Of a stretch of DNA of 64,000 nt, positions 17,857 to 26,831 are shown piece by piece. The position numbers were made by a program, and so were the translations under genes. Under the pieces are notes generated by a model. It had not been told where the DNA came from. It did no database searches and saw only the letters and a program-made list of their open reading frames with translations. Source of the DNA: Terrisporobacter glycolicus ATCC 14880 = DSM 1288. GTDB taxonomy: Bacteria > Bacillota > Clostridia > Peptostreptococcales > Peptostreptococcaceae. The stretch is taken from assembly GCF_036812735.1 (NCBI RefSeq), contig NZ_CP117523.1, positions 868,001-932,000 of the forward strand, written 5' to 3'. Position 1 is the stretch's first letter, and the number at the start of each line of letters is the position of its first letter.

Positions 17857-18912
17857 ATGAAACTTAAAAAAATAATTTCAATAGCATTAACAGTAGTCAT
17901 GTCGTCCACTTTATTAGTAGGTTGTGGTCAATCTAAAAAATCTGCTGAAGTTTTAAACATATATAATGTGGGTGATTATATTGATCCAGATTTAATAGCA
18001 AAGTTTCAAGAAGAAACGGGAATTACTGTTGTATATGAAACTTATGACACTAATGAAGCTATGTATCAAAAACTTAAAAGTGGAAGTACTAAATATGATT
18101 TAATATTCCCATCAGATTATATGGTGGAGAAATTAATTGACGAAGATTTAGTATCAACAATAGATTATTCAAAAATACCTAATTATAAATATATAATGAA
18201 GGACTTTAGAAATCCTGACTATGACCCAGGAAACAAATTCTCGGTTCCTTATTTATGGGGTACTTTTGGAATATTATATAACAAAACTATGGTAGATGAA
18301 AAAGACGTGCAAAGTTGGGATGTACTTTGGAATCCTAAATATAAAGGTGAAATTCAAATGTTAGACTCAGTTAGAGATACAATGGGAATATCTTTAATAA
18401 GACTAGGACACTCAATTAATACGCACAAAACATCAGAAATAGAAGCAGCTAAGAAGGAGTTAATAAAACAGCTACCTCTTGTGCAAGCTTATGTAAATGA
18501 TGATGGAAAAGATAGACTTATAGTTGGAGACGCTGCTATGGGTATAGTATATAATGGAGATGCTTTAGTTTTAATGGATGAAAATCCTGACTTAGCTTAT
18601 TCCGTTCCTAAGGAAGGTACTAATAGATGGGTTGATGCTATGTGTGTTCCTAAAATAGCAGAAAATAAGGATTATGCAGAAAAATTTATAAACTTTATAT
18701 TAGATCCAGAAAATGCTCTTAAAAATGTAGAGTATATAGAGTATTCAACACCAAACCAAGGAGCTTATGATCTGTTGGATGACGAAACTAAAAATGATCC
18801 AGCTGCTTATCCGGATGAAAAAATATTAGATAAGTCAGAAGTATTCTTAAATTTACCACCAGATGTACAAAAAAAATACGAAGATGCTTGGACAGAAATA
18901 AAATCGCAATAA
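17857..18912 (+). CDS. potD: Spermidine/putrescine-binding lipoprotein
   Basis: 351-residue extracellular substrate-binding protein. The lipobox is LLVGC with Cys23. The mature part shows the PotD landmarks LNIYNVGDYIDPDLIAKF, YDLIFPSDYMVEKL and FSVPYLWGTFGILYN, and the WVDAMCVPK segment that lines the polyamine pocket. It is the last gene of the pot operon, 18 bp after potC with an AAAGGGAGG ribosome site, and it is followed by a terminator. Confidence 0.94.
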   Translation: MKLKKIISIALTVVMSSTLLVGCGQSKKSAEVLNIYNVGDYIDPDLIAKFQEETGITVVYETYDTNEAMYQKLKSGSTKYDLIFPSDYMVEKLIDEDLVSTIDYSKIPNYKYIMKDFRNPDYDPGNKFSVPYLWGTFGILYNKTMVDEKDVQSWDVLWNPKYKGEIQMLDSVRDTMGISLIRLGHSINTHKTSEIEAAKKELIKQLPLVQAYVNDDGKDRLIVGDAAMGIVYNGDALVLMDENPDLAYSVPKEGTNRWVDAMCVPKIAENKDYAEKFINFILDPENALKNVEYIEYSTPNQGAYDLLDDETKNDPAAYPDEKILDKSEVFLNLPPDVQKKYEDAWTEIKSQ

Positions 18913-18921
18913 TTTGTGCTT

Positions 18922-18977
18922 AAATAGCTAACACTTACAAGATATAAAGTCTTATAAGTGTTAGCTATTTTTATTTT
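18922..18977 (+). terminator. Terminator of the pot operon
   Basis: The 16-bp stem AAATAGCTAACACTTA (18922-18937) pairs with TAAGTGTTAGCTATTT (18955-18970), followed by TTTATTTT. Confidence 0.88.
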
Positions 18978-19073
18978 AAGCAACGGATATATACGAAGTG
19001 AAACGAGGATATATCGTTGGCGATATATGAAAATCATATTTTAAGCAATGGATATATACGAAGTGAATTTTAG
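18974..19073. repeat. Tandem dispersed two-hairpin repeats (copies B1, B2)
   Basis: B1 (18974-19044) is complete: CAACGGATATAT pairs with ATATATCGTTG with one bulge, then GGCG and a second hairpin ATATGA/TCATAT, then TTTTAAG. B2 (19039-19073) holds only the left half before jumping to GAATTTTAG. The stop codon of the minus-strand SGNH gene lies in the end of B2. Confidence 0.7.
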
Positions 19074-19831
19074 TTTGATTTATTAATAGCTGATACAATA
19101 TTTTCATAAAAGGTTTCTTGCTTATTTCCAGCTATATGAAGACCATCACGTGTAAATTTCAAATACCCATCTTTAGTTATTAAATTGTTAGTTGCATTTA
19201 TATAATAAACATTATCATAATTGTCGCAATACTTTTCAGTCTCTTTATTGTGATTTTTTATAGCTTTGTTAAAGGATTTTGGGTTTGCATTTGAAAATTT
19301 TTTCCCCACAGGAAAAACTTCTTGAACATAGATAGTTTTATTTTTATACTTTTCTACTAAGGATGAAATAAGTTTTTCTTTATTTGAAACATTATTGGAA
19401 TAAGTAGCTCCATTAACTCCAATTAGCAAAACTACACCTTTAACATCCTCATCATTAGGCAAATCGTTAAAGTTGTCTATCCAATAATCAGGTTGAACAC
19501 CTTCAACAGCTTTTATAATAGCATTTTCATTATGTTTTTTAATAGTATCTTTAAGTAATACTGTATAAGAGTCACCTAAAAATAAATAACCATCTAAATC
19601 AATTTTTTCTGGAGCTTTTTTAGGTTGTTCAGATATTACATATTCCATATCGTCAATATCATTACTATTAGACAAAACCGTCCAATTTGTTTTAGAAATG
19701 CTGACACAATTACTTATCTTAGGAAAGATAATTATACTTAAAATTAATACAGCTATTATTACAGATGAAGAAATTATAAATACTCTTTTTTTCTTTTTTT
19801 GTTGAAGTTTATTTTTATTTAATCTACTCAA
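19070..19831 (-). CDS. Membrane-anchored SGNH/GDSL-type hydrolase
   Basis: 253 residues. A basic N-terminus and one membrane helix (about 16-38) put the catalytic domain outside the cell. SGNH blocks are present: LFLGDSYTVLL (block I Ser), GVNG in the position of block III, and DGLHI near the C-terminus (block V Asp and His). Relatives deacetylate peptidoglycan, teichoic acid or polysaccharide, but the substrate cannot be read here. The start is TTG (19829-19831), with AAGGGGG about 11 bp upstream. It is convergent with potD. Confidence 0.8.
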   Translation of the reverse strand: MSRLNKNKLQQKKKKRVFIISSSVIIAVLILSIIIFPKISNCVSISKTNWTVLSNSNDIDDMEYVISEQPKKAPEKIDLDGYLFLGDSYTVLLKDTIKKHNENAIIKAVEGVQPDYWIDNFNDLPNDEDVKGVVLLIGVNGATYSNNVSNKEKLISSLVEKYKNKTIYVQEVFPVGKKFSNANPKSFNKAIKNHNKETEKYCDNYDNVYYINATNNLITKDGYLKFTRDGLHIAGNKQETFYENIVSAINKSN

Positions 19832-19963
19832 CTTTATCTACCCCCTTTTGCTTTACTTTACTAATATATTAATTATAATATAATTTATAAGTATTAAACT
19901 AAAAAAAGAAGTTTTTAACAGTACGTTATAATAAAAAATGCTTATGGTGAGGAGGTAAGTACT

Positions 19964-20716
19964 ATGCTAATAGAATTAAATAAGGAAATAATGCAAAGTC
20001 TTACAAAGACAGAGAGTGAAATTATAAAATTTATAAACGATAATGAAGAAAGAATGTCAGAGTTATCCATTGTAGATATTGCTTTTGATACTTATTCATC
20101 ACCTGCAACTGTTTCTAGAGCAATTAGAAAATGTGGAGTAAATGGATTTAATGAACTTAGATATAGAATTACATCTAAAAATAATGATGATGAAATTCAC
20201 AATATGGGAGAAATTATCAACAAATCTTTTGTGGAAGCTAGACAAGTTGTAGATAGAATATCTGTTACAAATGTACTAAATATTATAAATTGCTTAGCAA
20301 ATGCTAAGAGAATTTATGTATTGGCAAGAGGCCTTACTGAGTATGTGGGACAAGAGTTTACTTTGAAACTTCAACTATTAGGATGTAATGCTATTTTTAT
20401 AGATGATCCTAATATTATGCAAATAAAAACAAAAAGTCTAAGCTCTGACGAAGTAGTTTTTATATTTTCATTAAATGGAGAAACTAGTGAACTTATAGAG
20501 TCTGCCAAAAATACAAACTTATGTGGAGCAAAAGTGATAACATGTTGTTGTAGTGAAAACTCTCCACTTTTAGAGCACTCACATTACAACTTAATAGGAT
20601 TTAAGCATAATCACGTTTCTATTAAAAAGTTTGAAGTATCTTCTAGAGTTTCATTGTTTATGATGTCTAGAATTATAATTGATTACATGGCTGCAAATAT
20701 AGAATTAGAAAAATAA
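19964..20716 (+). CDS. RpiR/MurR-family sugar-phosphate-responsive regulator
   Basis: 250 residues. The N-terminal HTH_6 domain (about 1-77) has VDIAFDTYSSPATVSRAIRK as recognition region. A C-terminal SIS domain (about 107-240) binds a phosphosugar (AKRIYVLARGLTEYVGQEF, IFSLNGETSELIESA). It lies 94 bp upstream of the 1-phosphofructokinase/PTS genes in the same direction and is separated by a terminator, so it is probably their regulator with fructose 1-phosphate or a related phosphosugar as effector. Confidence 0.88.
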   Translation: MLIELNKEIMQSLTKTESEIIKFINDNEERMSELSIVDIAFDTYSSPATVSRAIRKCGVNGFNELRYRITSKNNDDEIHNMGEIINKSFVEARQVVDRISVTNVLNIINCLANAKRIYVLARGLTEYVGQEFTLKLQLLGCNAIFIDDPNIMQIKTKSLSSDEVVFIFSLNGETSELIESAKNTNLCGAKVITCCCSENSPLLEHSHYNLIGFKHNHVSIKKFEVSSRVSLFMMSRIIIDYMAANIELEK

Positions 20717-20718
20717 TG

Positions 20719-20775
20719 AAAAGAGGATGAAAAAGATTTTCATATTATGAAAAGATTTTCATTCTCTTTTTTTTT
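20719..20775 (+). terminator. Terminator after the RpiR regulator gene
   Basis: AAAAGAG-GATGAAAA pairs with TTTTCAT-TCTCTTTT and leads into a nine-T run. An inner alternative hairpin, TTTTCATA/TATGAAAA, is also possible, which would allow attenuation. Confidence 0.8.
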
Positions 20776-20810
20776 ATAATGAATTTATAAGATAAAGGGA
20801 GGAAAGATGA

Positions 20811-21740
20811 ATGATTTATACTTTAACTACAAATCCTGCCATAGACATGAATATATGTACTAATTCAATAGAAAGAAAAATCGTAAATAGAACCCATGAT
20901 GCTGTGTACTCTGCAAATGGAAAGGGATTAAATGTAAGTTTTGTACTTAAACATTTTGGAGTAGATTCGAAGGTACTTGGATTCTTTGGTGGATTCTCAG
21001 GGAAATATATAATTGAAGAAACTAGAAAGAAAAATATAGAGATATTTCCAGTAGAAGTAGAAGATACAACAAGAATAAATATTTTTCTTAATGATGGTGA
21101 AGGAGAGTTTAAATTTGTTAACTCAGGTTCTTTTGTTGAAAAGCAAAAGCAAGAAGAGATGTTGCAGATGATGAAAAGTTTTGAGGATCTTGAGTATTTA
21201 TCCATAAGTGGAAGTCTTCCGCCAGGAATAGACCCTTCATATTATGAAGAAATACTAAGGATTTGTGAAAAGAAGAATATAAAGGTAATTTTAGACATTA
21301 GTTCACCAAAACTAAAATGTCTATTAAAATATAAACCATTTTTAATTAAACCAAATGATGAAGAAATAGCAGATATTTTTGGAATTATTGTTAGAGATGA
21401 AGAAGATATAAAAGACGTTCTGAAATATTTAAATGAACAAGGAGCACAGAATATTTTCTTAACTCTAGGTGAAAAAGGGTCTTATTTTTATAATGGAAAA
21501 AATATATACTATGCAAGTGCTCACGAGGTAAAACTTTTAAGTTCAGCTTGTGCAGGAGATTCAGCATTGGCAGGGTTTTTAAGTATTTGGCTTGATGATA
21601 TTGATAATGAAGAAAATATTAAACAAGCGTTAAAAAGAGCATCAGCAACAGGTGCCAACGTGGCAGAGAGTAATGCTATTGGTGATTTAAAAAAGGTTGA
21701 AGAATACATGAATGAAATTAAAATCAGGAGGGTGGAATAA
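20811..21740 (+). CDS. fruK: 1-phosphofructokinase (PfkB family)
   Basis: 309-residue cytoplasmic kinase converting fructose 1-phosphate to fructose 1,6-bisphosphate. It opens with IYTLTTNPAIDMNI. It carries the substrate-binding motif ANGKGLNVS, SISGSLPPG, and the C-terminal PfkB signature with catalytic Asp in SACAGDSALAGF. The LacC/tagatose-6-phosphate kinase branch is the alternative. The ribosome site AAGGGAGGA fits ATG 20811. The next gene starts 4 bp after its stop. Confidence 0.88.
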   Translation: MIYTLTTNPAIDMNICTNSIERKIVNRTHDAVYSANGKGLNVSFVLKHFGVDSKVLGFFGGFSGKYIIEETRKKNIEIFPVEVEDTTRINIFLNDGEGEFKFVNSGSFVEKQKQEEMLQMMKSFEDLEYLSISGSLPPGIDPSYYEEILRICEKKNIKVILDISSPKLKCLLKYKPFLIKPNDEEIADIFGIIVRDEEDIKDVLKYLNEQGAQNIFLTLGEKGSYFYNGKNIYYASAHEVKLLSSACAGDSALAGFLSIWLDDIDNEENIKQALKRASATGANVAESNAIGDLKKVEEYMNEIKIRRVE

Positions 21741-21743
21741 TCT

Positions 21744-23606
21744 ATGAGTAAAAAGATATTAGCAGTTACAGGTTGCCCAACAGGAATTGCACATACTTTT
21801 ATGGCTGAAAAAGCCTTAAAGTTAGCAGCACTGGAGTTAGGCTGTGAAATAAAAGTAGAAACAAATGGAGCAATAGGTGTTGAAAATGCTTTAACAGCAA
21901 GAGAAATACAAGAAGCAGATGCAATAATAGTGGCTTGTGATAAAAATGTTGATATGGACAGATTTAATGGAAAGCCAGTAATAGAAGTATCTGTAAGTGA
22001 AGGAATAAACAAAGCAGAAGAATTAATACAAAAATGTTTAGAAAATAAAGCTCCTATAAGAAAAGGGAATGTGAGAAGAAGCAATGAAGCTGAGGAAAAG
22101 GTTTCTATTGGACATCAAATTTATAAACATTTAATGAATGGTGTATCTCACATGCTTCCACTAGTTGTAGCTGGTGGTGTACTAATAGCAATATCATTCT
22201 TATGGGGAATATACTCAGCAGAACCAACTAATGAACAATATAATACAGTAGCTGCAACAATAAAATCTATTGGTGGATTCTCAATGGGTCTTATGGTTCC
22301 AGTTCTTACAGCTTTCATAGCTCAGTCAATATCAGGAAGACCAGGGATGCTTGCAGGTTTTGTTGCAGGTATGATGGCAAATGATAATGGTTCTGGATTT
22401 ATTGGAGGTATAATCGGTGGTTTCTTTGCAGGTTATTTCACATTATTAATAGTTAATAGTTTAAGAAAACTTCCAAGACAACTAGAAGGTTTAAAATCAA
22501 TATTTATAGTTCCAATAATAACAGTATTTGCTTCAGGATTATTGATGATAGCTTTAGGTGGACCTTGTGCATCTCTTAATGAAAGTATGATGAAATTCTT
22601 GGCAGGAATGCAAGAATCAAGCCCAATAGCTTTAGGATTAGTAATAGGATGTATGTCAGCATTTGACATGGGTGGTCCAGTAAACAAAGCGGCTTATGTT
22701 ACAGGTACTATGTTATTAGCTCAAGGAAACTACTTGTTTATGGCGGGAGTATCTGCTGCTTGTATAACTCCTCCATTAATAATAGCTCTTGCAGCAACAT
22801 TCAAAAAAGACAGATTTACAAATGATGATCGTACAGCTGGTTTATTAAACTACGTGCTTGGATTTACTCATATAACAGAAGGTGCGATACCATTTGCTGC
22901 TAAAAATCCATTAAAAGTTATACCGGTATTAATGATAGGTTCATCAGTATCAGCAATATTAACTTATATGATGAAAATAGAAGTTCCAGCTCCTCATGGA
23001 GGATTCTTAATACTAGGATTAGTAAACAAACCAATGATGTGGGTAGCTTGTATATTAGTAGGTTCTGCAGTAGGTGCTTTACTTTATGTATTAGTTACAC
23101 CAAAAGTAGAAGTTAAGGAAGATCATAAAATAAAAGAAGCTGTAACTAATCAAGGAATAGATAGAGTTGTAACATCTTTATATAATGAAAATACAGTGGC
23201 TTTAGAATTAAAAGGTAATACAAAAGAAGAAGTTTTAAGAGAAATGACTGACTTATTATATAAAGATGGTGTTTTAACAAATAAAGAAGAATTCTTAGGT
23301 GAAATAAAGAAAAGAGAAGAAAGTGGATCAACTGGATTTGGAAATGGTGTGGCAATACCTCATGCTAAAACTAAATCAGTAGTAAAACCAAGAGTTGCAG
23401 TAGGTATATCTAAAAAAGGTTTTGAATTTGATTCAGCAGACGGAAAACCAGTACACTTAATATTTATGATAGCAGCAGGAAAAGGAGATAATGACTTACA
23501 TTTAAGAACTTTATCTTCATTAGCGCAAAACTTAATGGAAAAAGAATATGTAGATCAAATATTAGCAAGTAAAGACGCAAAAGAAATAGTTGGTTTATTG
23601 GCATAA
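21744..23606 (+). CDS. PTS fructose-type transporter, domains IIB-IIC-IIA in one chain
   Basis: 620-residue phosphotransferase permease that imports and phosphorylates its sugar. IIB is at residues 1-100 (phospho-Cys in VTGCPTGIAHTFMAEKA). IIC spans about 125-450 with around nine helices, including LPLVVAGGVLIAISF, FDMGGPVNKAAY and GFTHITEGAIPFA. IIA is at about 475-620 with the phospho-His in GNGVAIPHAKT. The B-C-A order differs from the common A-B-C fructose enzyme. The neighbouring 1-phosphofructokinase and aldolase make fructose the best substrate guess; tagatose remains possible. Confidence 0.88.
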   Translation: MSKKILAVTGCPTGIAHTFMAEKALKLAALELGCEIKVETNGAIGVENALTAREIQEADAIIVACDKNVDMDRFNGKPVIEVSVSEGINKAEELIQKCLENKAPIRKGNVRRSNEAEEKVSIGHQIYKHLMNGVSHMLPLVVAGGVLIAISFLWGIYSAEPTNEQYNTVAATIKSIGGFSMGLMVPVLTAFIAQSISGRPGMLAGFVAGMMANDNGSGFIGGIIGGFFAGYFTLLIVNSLRKLPRQLEGLKSIFIVPIITVFASGLLMIALGGPCASLNESMMKFLAGMQESSPIALGLVIGCMSAFDMGGPVNKAAYVTGTMLLAQGNYLFMAGVSAACITPPLIIALAATFKKDRFTNDDRTAGLLNYVLGFTHITEGAIPFAAKNPLKVIPVLMIGSSVSAILTYMMKIEVPAPHGGFLILGLVNKPMMWVACILVGSAVGALLYVLVTPKVEVKEDHKIKEAVTNQGIDRVVTSLYNENTVALELKGNTKEEVLREMTDLLYKDGVLTNKEEFLGEIKKREESGSTGFGNGVAIPHAKTKSVVKPRVAVGISKKGFEFDSADGKPVHLIFMIAAGKGDNDLHLRTLSSLAQNLMEKEYVDQILASKDAKEIVGLLA

Positions 23607-23619
23607 AGGAGAGAAAAAA

Positions 23620-24471
23620 ATGGCTTTAGTTACTACAAAAAAAATGTTATTAGATGCTCAAAAAAATGGATATGCAGTAGGAGCATTTAATGTAGAAAAT
23701 ATGGAAATGGTAATGGCAGTTGTAAGTGCAGCTGAAGAGACAAAATCTCCAGTTATAATGCAAACAACTCCATCAACAGTAAAATATGCTGACTTTGATT
23801 ACTTTTATGCAAATGTAAAAGTAGCAGCTCAGAAAGCAAATGTTCCAGTGGCAATACATTTAGACCATGGAAATAGTTTTGAATTGGCAATGAAAGCATA
23901 TAGAAATGGATATACATCAATAATGATAGATGGCTCACATGGTAGCTTTGAAGAAAATATAGCATTAACAAAATCAGTAGTAGATGTTTGTAAATTTGGA
24001 AAAGTTCCAGTAGAAGCTGAACTTGGAAAAGTTGGTGGAAAAGAAGACGACTTGGACGGTGGAGATGGGGGATATACGGACCCCTCACAAGCAAAAGAGT
24101 TTATTGAAAGGACTGGAGCAGATTCTCTAGCAATTTCAATAGGAACAGCTCATGGTGTATATAAGGGAGAACCTAAGTTAGATTTAAATAGATTATCACA
24201 AATAAGAGAAGTAGTAGATATTCCTCTAGTACTTCATGGAACATCTGGAGTGCCTGATGAGATAGTCACAGAATGTGTAAATAGAGGGATTTGCAAAGTA
24301 AACTATGCAACAGATTTAAGAATAGCTTTTACTAAGGGAGTAAAAAAAGTATTAGATGAAAATCCTGATACAATAGATCCTAAAAAATACAACTCTCAAG
24401 GTAGAGAAGAAGTAAAAGAATATGTTAAGTCGAAAATGGTTGTTGTAAAAAGTGCAGGACAAGCTAATTAA
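23620..24471 (+). CDS. Class II fructose/tagatose-bisphosphate aldolase
   Basis: 283 residues. It cleaves the bisphosphate to DHAP and glyceraldehyde 3-phosphate using Zn. Zn-binding and catalytic elements are IHLDHG, EAELGKVGGKEDD, GTAHGVYKG and VLHGTSG. The length and GKVGGKEDD loop fit the GatY/KbaY/FbaA group. ATG 23620 follows AAAGGAG; the frame is open upstream, but only inside the PTS gene. As last gene of the operon it completes a dedicated route from imported sugar to triose phosphates. Confidence 0.9.
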   Translation: MALVTTKKMLLDAQKNGYAVGAFNVENMEMVMAVVSAAEETKSPVIMQTTPSTVKYADFDYFYANVKVAAQKANVPVAIHLDHGNSFELAMKAYRNGYTSIMIDGSHGSFEENIALTKSVVDVCKFGKVPVEAELGKVGGKEDDLDGGDGGYTDPSQAKEFIERTGADSLAISIGTAHGVYKGEPKLDLNRLSQIREVVDIPLVLHGTSGVPDEIVTECVNRGICKVNYATDLRIAFTKGVKKVLDENPDTIDPKKYNSQGREEVKEYVKSKMVVVKSAGQAN

Positions 24472-24492
24472 TAATACCTAAATTCATATAAA

Positions 24493-24540
24493 GGCTGATG
24501 CAAATAAGAATATTACTTCTTATTTACACCAGTCTTTTTT
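24493..24540 (+). terminator. Terminator of the PTS/aldolase operon
   Basis: The 18-bp imperfect stem GGCTGATGCAAATAAGAA pairs with TTCTTATTTACACCAGTC, followed by six T. Confidence 0.8.
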
Positions 24541-24750
24541 ATTTTAACATTATTAGAGTAAAGCTTTTTATTTAGGTATAGAAAATTTATACAGTTATCT
24601 ATATAAAGTGTTTTATTTAAATGTATTTAATAAGTTTATAAATACACAATTTTCCAACTATTTTGGAGGCAATTGTAAAAAATATATTTAGAGTATATAA
24701 TGTGGGAAAGTAGCATAATTTAAGCATAAGTGTAAAAAGGAGTGGATTAT

Positions 24751-26691
24751 ATGACAAATACTAAGCCAACTATGTTACATAGTAATAGAGGATCTGTTTT
24801 TTCTGTATTTAGTGAAGATGAATTAAAAAACATGACCCAAAACAGCGCAAGAAAAGTAGCTATATGTGGAAGAGTAAATAACAGTGGAATTGTTGATGTT
24901 CCAGAAGGTGCCACACTTGCAGATATTATTGAATTGGCTGGGGGCATATTAAATAAAAGGACTTTCAAAGGAGCACATGTTGGGGTTCCACCATATGGAA
25001 GATTTTTATGTAAAAAAGATTTAGACAAAGAATTAGATTTTGCATTATTTGATAACTATATTAGGGCAATCAATGTATTATCAGAAGAAGATTGTATAGT
25101 TCAATATTCCAAATTCTATATGGATTCTGTAATAGGGTCAATGCAAAATGGAAAATCATTAGAGGATTATGCTAAAGTAAAAGATCAAATTGAAAGAGTT
25201 TGTAAAATTTTAGACAGAATAAGTAAGGGAAAATCAAATATGCGTGATGTTTACTTACTTAGAACTATTGCAGAACAAATAAAAGAAGATTTAAATCAAG
25301 AACACAATATTATGGAAGAAATTTTACAAAATTTCTATGATGAAATTAGTGAACATATAGAAGAAGACAAATGCTACACTCTGCAGTGTAATAACTTAAT
25401 AAAACTTACTATTACTGATAAGTGTATAGGATGTGGAGCTTGTAAAAGAGTATGTCCAGTAGACTGTATAGCAGGTGAGCGTAAGCAACAACATAAAATA
25501 GACTATAATAGATGTACTCATTGTGGTAGATGTGTATCAACATGCCCAGTGGATGCTATTACAGCTGGGGACAATACTTTAAAATTTATAAGAGACTTAT
25601 CTACTCCTAATAAACTTGTAATTACACAAATGGCACCTGCTATAAGAGTTACCATAGGTGAAGCTTTTGGTTTTGAACCAGGAGACAATGTGGAGAAAAA
25701 ACTTGCAGCAGGCCTTAGAAAATTAGGTGTAGACTATGTATTTGATACAAACTGGGCAGCAGATTTAACAATTATGGAAGAAGCTGCAGAACTTCAAGAT
25801 AGATTAGAAAGACATTTTGCAGGAGACGAAAGTGTAAAATTACCAATGCTAACATCATGCTGTCCAGCATGGGTAAAATTTATAGAACAAAACTACGGTG
25901 ACATGCTAGATGTACCATCAACGGCAAAATCTCCGATGCAAATGTTCGCAACAGTAGCTAAAGATATTTGGGCAAAAGAAAAAGGCCTAAAAAGAAATGA
26001 AGTAACATCTGTTGCTATAATGCCTTGTATTGCCAAAAAATACGAAGCATCTAGACCAGAATTTTCTCGTGGTTTAAACTACGATGTTGACTATGTAATA
26101 ACTACAAGAGAATTAATAAAAATATTCCAAGATTCAGGAATAGATTTAAAGGAGCTTGAAGATGAAGAAATAGACCAAATACTTGGTGAATACACAGGAG
26201 CAGGTGTAATATTTGGTAGAACTGGTGGGGTTATAGAATCAGCTCTTAGGACTGCTCTTGAAAATATGACAGGTGAACAAATTGATAATGTAGAATTTCA
26301 CTCACTTAGAGGATTTGATGGATTTAGATCTTGTGATGTGGAAGTTGGAGATATTAAACTTAGAATAGGTGTAGCTCACGGATTAGAAGAAGCAGGTAAA
26401 ATGCTTGATAAAATAAGAAGTGGAGAAGAATTTTTCCACGCTATAGAAATCATGGCTTGTCCTGGTGGATGTGTTGGTGGTGGAGGCCAACCTAAAGTTA
26501 GAAAAAACAGAGACGAAATTTTACAAAAACGTGGAGAAGGACTAAATAGTATAGACAGAAGTAAGGATATGAGAGTTTCTAAGGAAAATCCAGCTGTACA
26601 AGCTATTTATGACAAGTATTTAGATTATCCATTAAGTCATAAAGCACATGAATTACTTCATACTAGATACTTTGTAAGAAGAAAAAAATAA
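24751..26691 (+). CDS. [FeFe] hydrogenase with N-terminal SLBB/NuoF-like remnant
   Basis: 647-residue iron hydrogenase that makes or consumes H2 with low-potential electrons. H-cluster motifs are complete: TSCCPAW (about 370), MPCIAKKYE (about 427) and MACPGGCVGGGGQP (about 570). A 2[4Fe-4S] ferredoxin domain (CIGCGACKRVC, CTHCGRCVSTC) lies near 225-270. Residues 35-180 resemble the SLBB plus helical end of NuoF, but the Cys cluster normally there is missing (only one Cys remains, in SEEDC) and there is no FMN/NADH domain. No partner subunits are nearby. GTG 24742 lies within the ribosome site AAAGGAG, so ATG 24751 is used. Confidence 0.92.
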   Translation: MTNTKPTMLHSNRGSVFSVFSEDELKNMTQNSARKVAICGRVNNSGIVDVPEGATLADIIELAGGILNKRTFKGAHVGVPPYGRFLCKKDLDKELDFALFDNYIRAINVLSEEDCIVQYSKFYMDSVIGSMQNGKSLEDYAKVKDQIERVCKILDRISKGKSNMRDVYLLRTIAEQIKEDLNQEHNIMEEILQNFYDEISEHIEEDKCYTLQCNNLIKLTITDKCIGCGACKRVCPVDCIAGERKQQHKIDYNRCTHCGRCVSTCPVDAITAGDNTLKFIRDLSTPNKLVITQMAPAIRVTIGEAFGFEPGDNVEKKLAAGLRKLGVDYVFDTNWAADLTIMEEAAELQDRLERHFAGDESVKLPMLTSCCPAWVKFIEQNYGDMLDVPSTAKSPMQMFATVAKDIWAKEKGLKRNEVTSVAIMPCIAKKYEASRPEFSRGLNYDVDYVITTRELIKIFQDSGIDLKELEDEEIDQILGEYTGAGVIFGRTGGVIESALRTALENMTGEQIDNVEFHSLRGFDGFRSCDVEVGDIKLRIGVAHGLEEAGKMLDKIRSGEEFFHAIEIMACPGGCVGGGGQPKVRKNRDEILQKRGEGLNSIDRSKDMRVSKENPAVQAIYDKYLDYPLSHKAHELLHTRYFVRRKK

Positions 26692-26706
26692 AATTATGGC
26701 AAACAT

Positions 26707-26737
26707 AAGATAGGGTATTGGATATCCTATCTTTTTT
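26707..26737 (+). terminator. Terminator after the hydrogenase gene
   Basis: The stem AAGATAGG (26707-26714) pairs with CCTATCTT (26726-26733) and continues into T residues. Confidence 0.85.
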
Positions 26738-26831
26738 GTAGCGTAAATTATATTAATTTATAATAATTAGGTGAATTTAAAAGATTATGGTATTATATAT
26801 GGGAAATAATCACAATTATGAGGAGGGGTTT

